Shown: one piece after another, positions 63,612 to 64,000 of the stretch | Numbering within the stretch: the first letter of the stretch is position 1 | How the letters are laid out: every line of letters begins with the position of its first letter | Origin: Marisediminitalea aggregata | Lineage (GTDB): Bacteria > Pseudomonadota > Gammaproteobacteria > Enterobacterales > Alteromonadaceae | Direction: 5' to 3' | NCBI RefSeq assembly: GCF_900129565.1 | Contig: NZ_FQWD01000002.1 | Location: forward strand, 824,718-888,717 | DNA: 64,000 nt | Notes under the pieces: model-generated | What the model was told of the DNA's origin: nothing | The model's input: the letters and a program-made list of their open reading frames with translations, nothing else | The model's database searches: none | Program-made: the position numbers and the translations under genes

Positions 63612-64000
63612 TTAGTCGATAATCTTAGCAACAACACCAGCACCTACTGTACGACCACCTTCACGGATTGCGAAGCGCAGACCTTCGTCCATCGCGATTG
63701 GTGCAATCAGTTCAACTTCGAACTTCAGGTTGTCGCCAGGCATTACCATTTCAACGCCTTCTGGCAATTGAACAGCACCTGTTACGTCAGTTGTACGGAA
63801 GTAGAACTGTGGACGGTAACCTTTGAAGAATGGAGTGTGACGGCCGCCTTCATCTTTAGACAGTACGTATACTTCCGCTTCAAATTTAGTGTGCGGGTTG
63901 ATTGAACCAGGCTTCGCCAGTACTTGACCACGCTCAACTTCGTCACGCTTAGTACCACGCAGAAGAACACCAACGTTCTCACCTGCACGACCTTCGTCAA
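63612..64000 (-). CDS. tuf: Elongation factor Tu, 3' part only
   Basis: The last 128 codons of EF-Tu are visible, with the start beyond the window. The minus-strand frame ending at TAA 63614-63612 reads [20 protein letters not shown] (domain 2 end), [30 protein letters not shown] and the terminal [20 protein letters not shown]-Tu carries aminoacyl-tRNA to the ribosome. Gammaproteobacteria often have two copies; the flank beyond 64000 would show which one this is. Confidence 0.97.
   Translation of the reverse strand, partial: DEGRAGENVGVLLRGTKRDEVERGQVLAKPGSINPHTKFEAEVYVLSKDEGGRHTPFFKGYRPQFYFRTTDVTGAVQLPEGVEMVMPGDNLKFEVELIAPIAMDEGLRFAIREGGRTVGAGVVAKIID

Noticed and set aside
63782..64000. A 72-codon minus-strand frame in the tuf end
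   Set aside because: It is out of frame with the real EF-Tu reading frame, which ends at 63612.

Overview
The window is chromosomal DNA from a marine gammaproteobacterium, most likely of the order Alteromonadales (Alteromonas-like). The evidence is gene order and gene content: hslU-hslV-ftsN-priA-rpmE and metJ/metF; yihY, dtd and yiiD/madA; rpoH, ftsX-ftsE-ftsY and rsmD; and sfsA-dksA-gluQ-pcnB-folK-panB-panC followed by yadH-yadG all match enterobacterial neighbourhoods, with insertions typical of Alteromonadales. A proteobacterial dedicated sortase (Pds) regulatory module, the PanP-type aspartate decarboxylase and many c-di-GMP or histidine-kinase genes fit a marine lifestyle. I see no rRNA, tRNA, CRISPR array or intact insertion sequence.

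Layout. 1-4.3 kb: a PadR / HAAS / metallophosphoesterase cassette behind a very long palindromic operator, a SOUL-family protein, and a class I HMG-CoA reductase with an unusual N-terminal extension. 4.6-8.3 kb: a membrane-fusion protein, a C39-peptidase ABC exporter and a lone LuxR-type DNA-binding domain, a peptide export cassette with no visible substrate. 8.4-10.8 kb: an unrecognised anchored protein, a DUF6435-like small protein, a higBA toxin-antitoxin pair and a 269-bp MITE-like element. 10.8-24.7 kb: housekeeping genes (hslUV with a sigma-32-type promoter, ftsN, priA, rpmE, malic enzyme, metJ, metF, yihY, DUF2959, prolyl aminopeptidase, dtd, yiiD/madA, rpoH).

24.9-34.9 kb: two tandem degenerate EAL-HDOD proteins and acpH lie between rpoH and ftsXEY; then rsmD, yjaG, yhgN, a small HTH gene and pepB. 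34.9-47.8 kb: sfsA, dksA, gluQ, pcnB (apparently starting at a non-AUG/GUG/UUG codon), folK, panB, panC, a hybrid histidine kinase, PanP replacing panD, a TrmB-like methyltransferase and the YadGH ABC transporter. 47.9-56.6 kb: signalling genes, namely a large Cache-PAS hybrid kinase with Hpt, a REC-GGDEF cyclase, and the Pds regulatory trio (PdsO, PdsR, PdsS) without an adjacent sortase or sortase substrate.

56.6-64 kb: a CNNM/CBS membrane protein, a probable 32-residue membrane microprotein, a CstA-family transporter, a three-gene operon (periplasmic phosphate-binding-like protein, outer-membrane barrel, diguanylate cyclase), and the 3' end of a tuf gene.

How the parts work together: panB, panC and PanP jointly supply pantothenate. 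MetJ represses the divergent metF through paired met boxes. RpoH made here is the expected activator of the hslVU promoter in the same window. Several c-di-GMP proteins (two cyclases, two inactive-looking EAL-HDOD proteins) and two hybrid kinases suggest dense environmental signalling. All functional calls are from reading the sequence; no database search was run.
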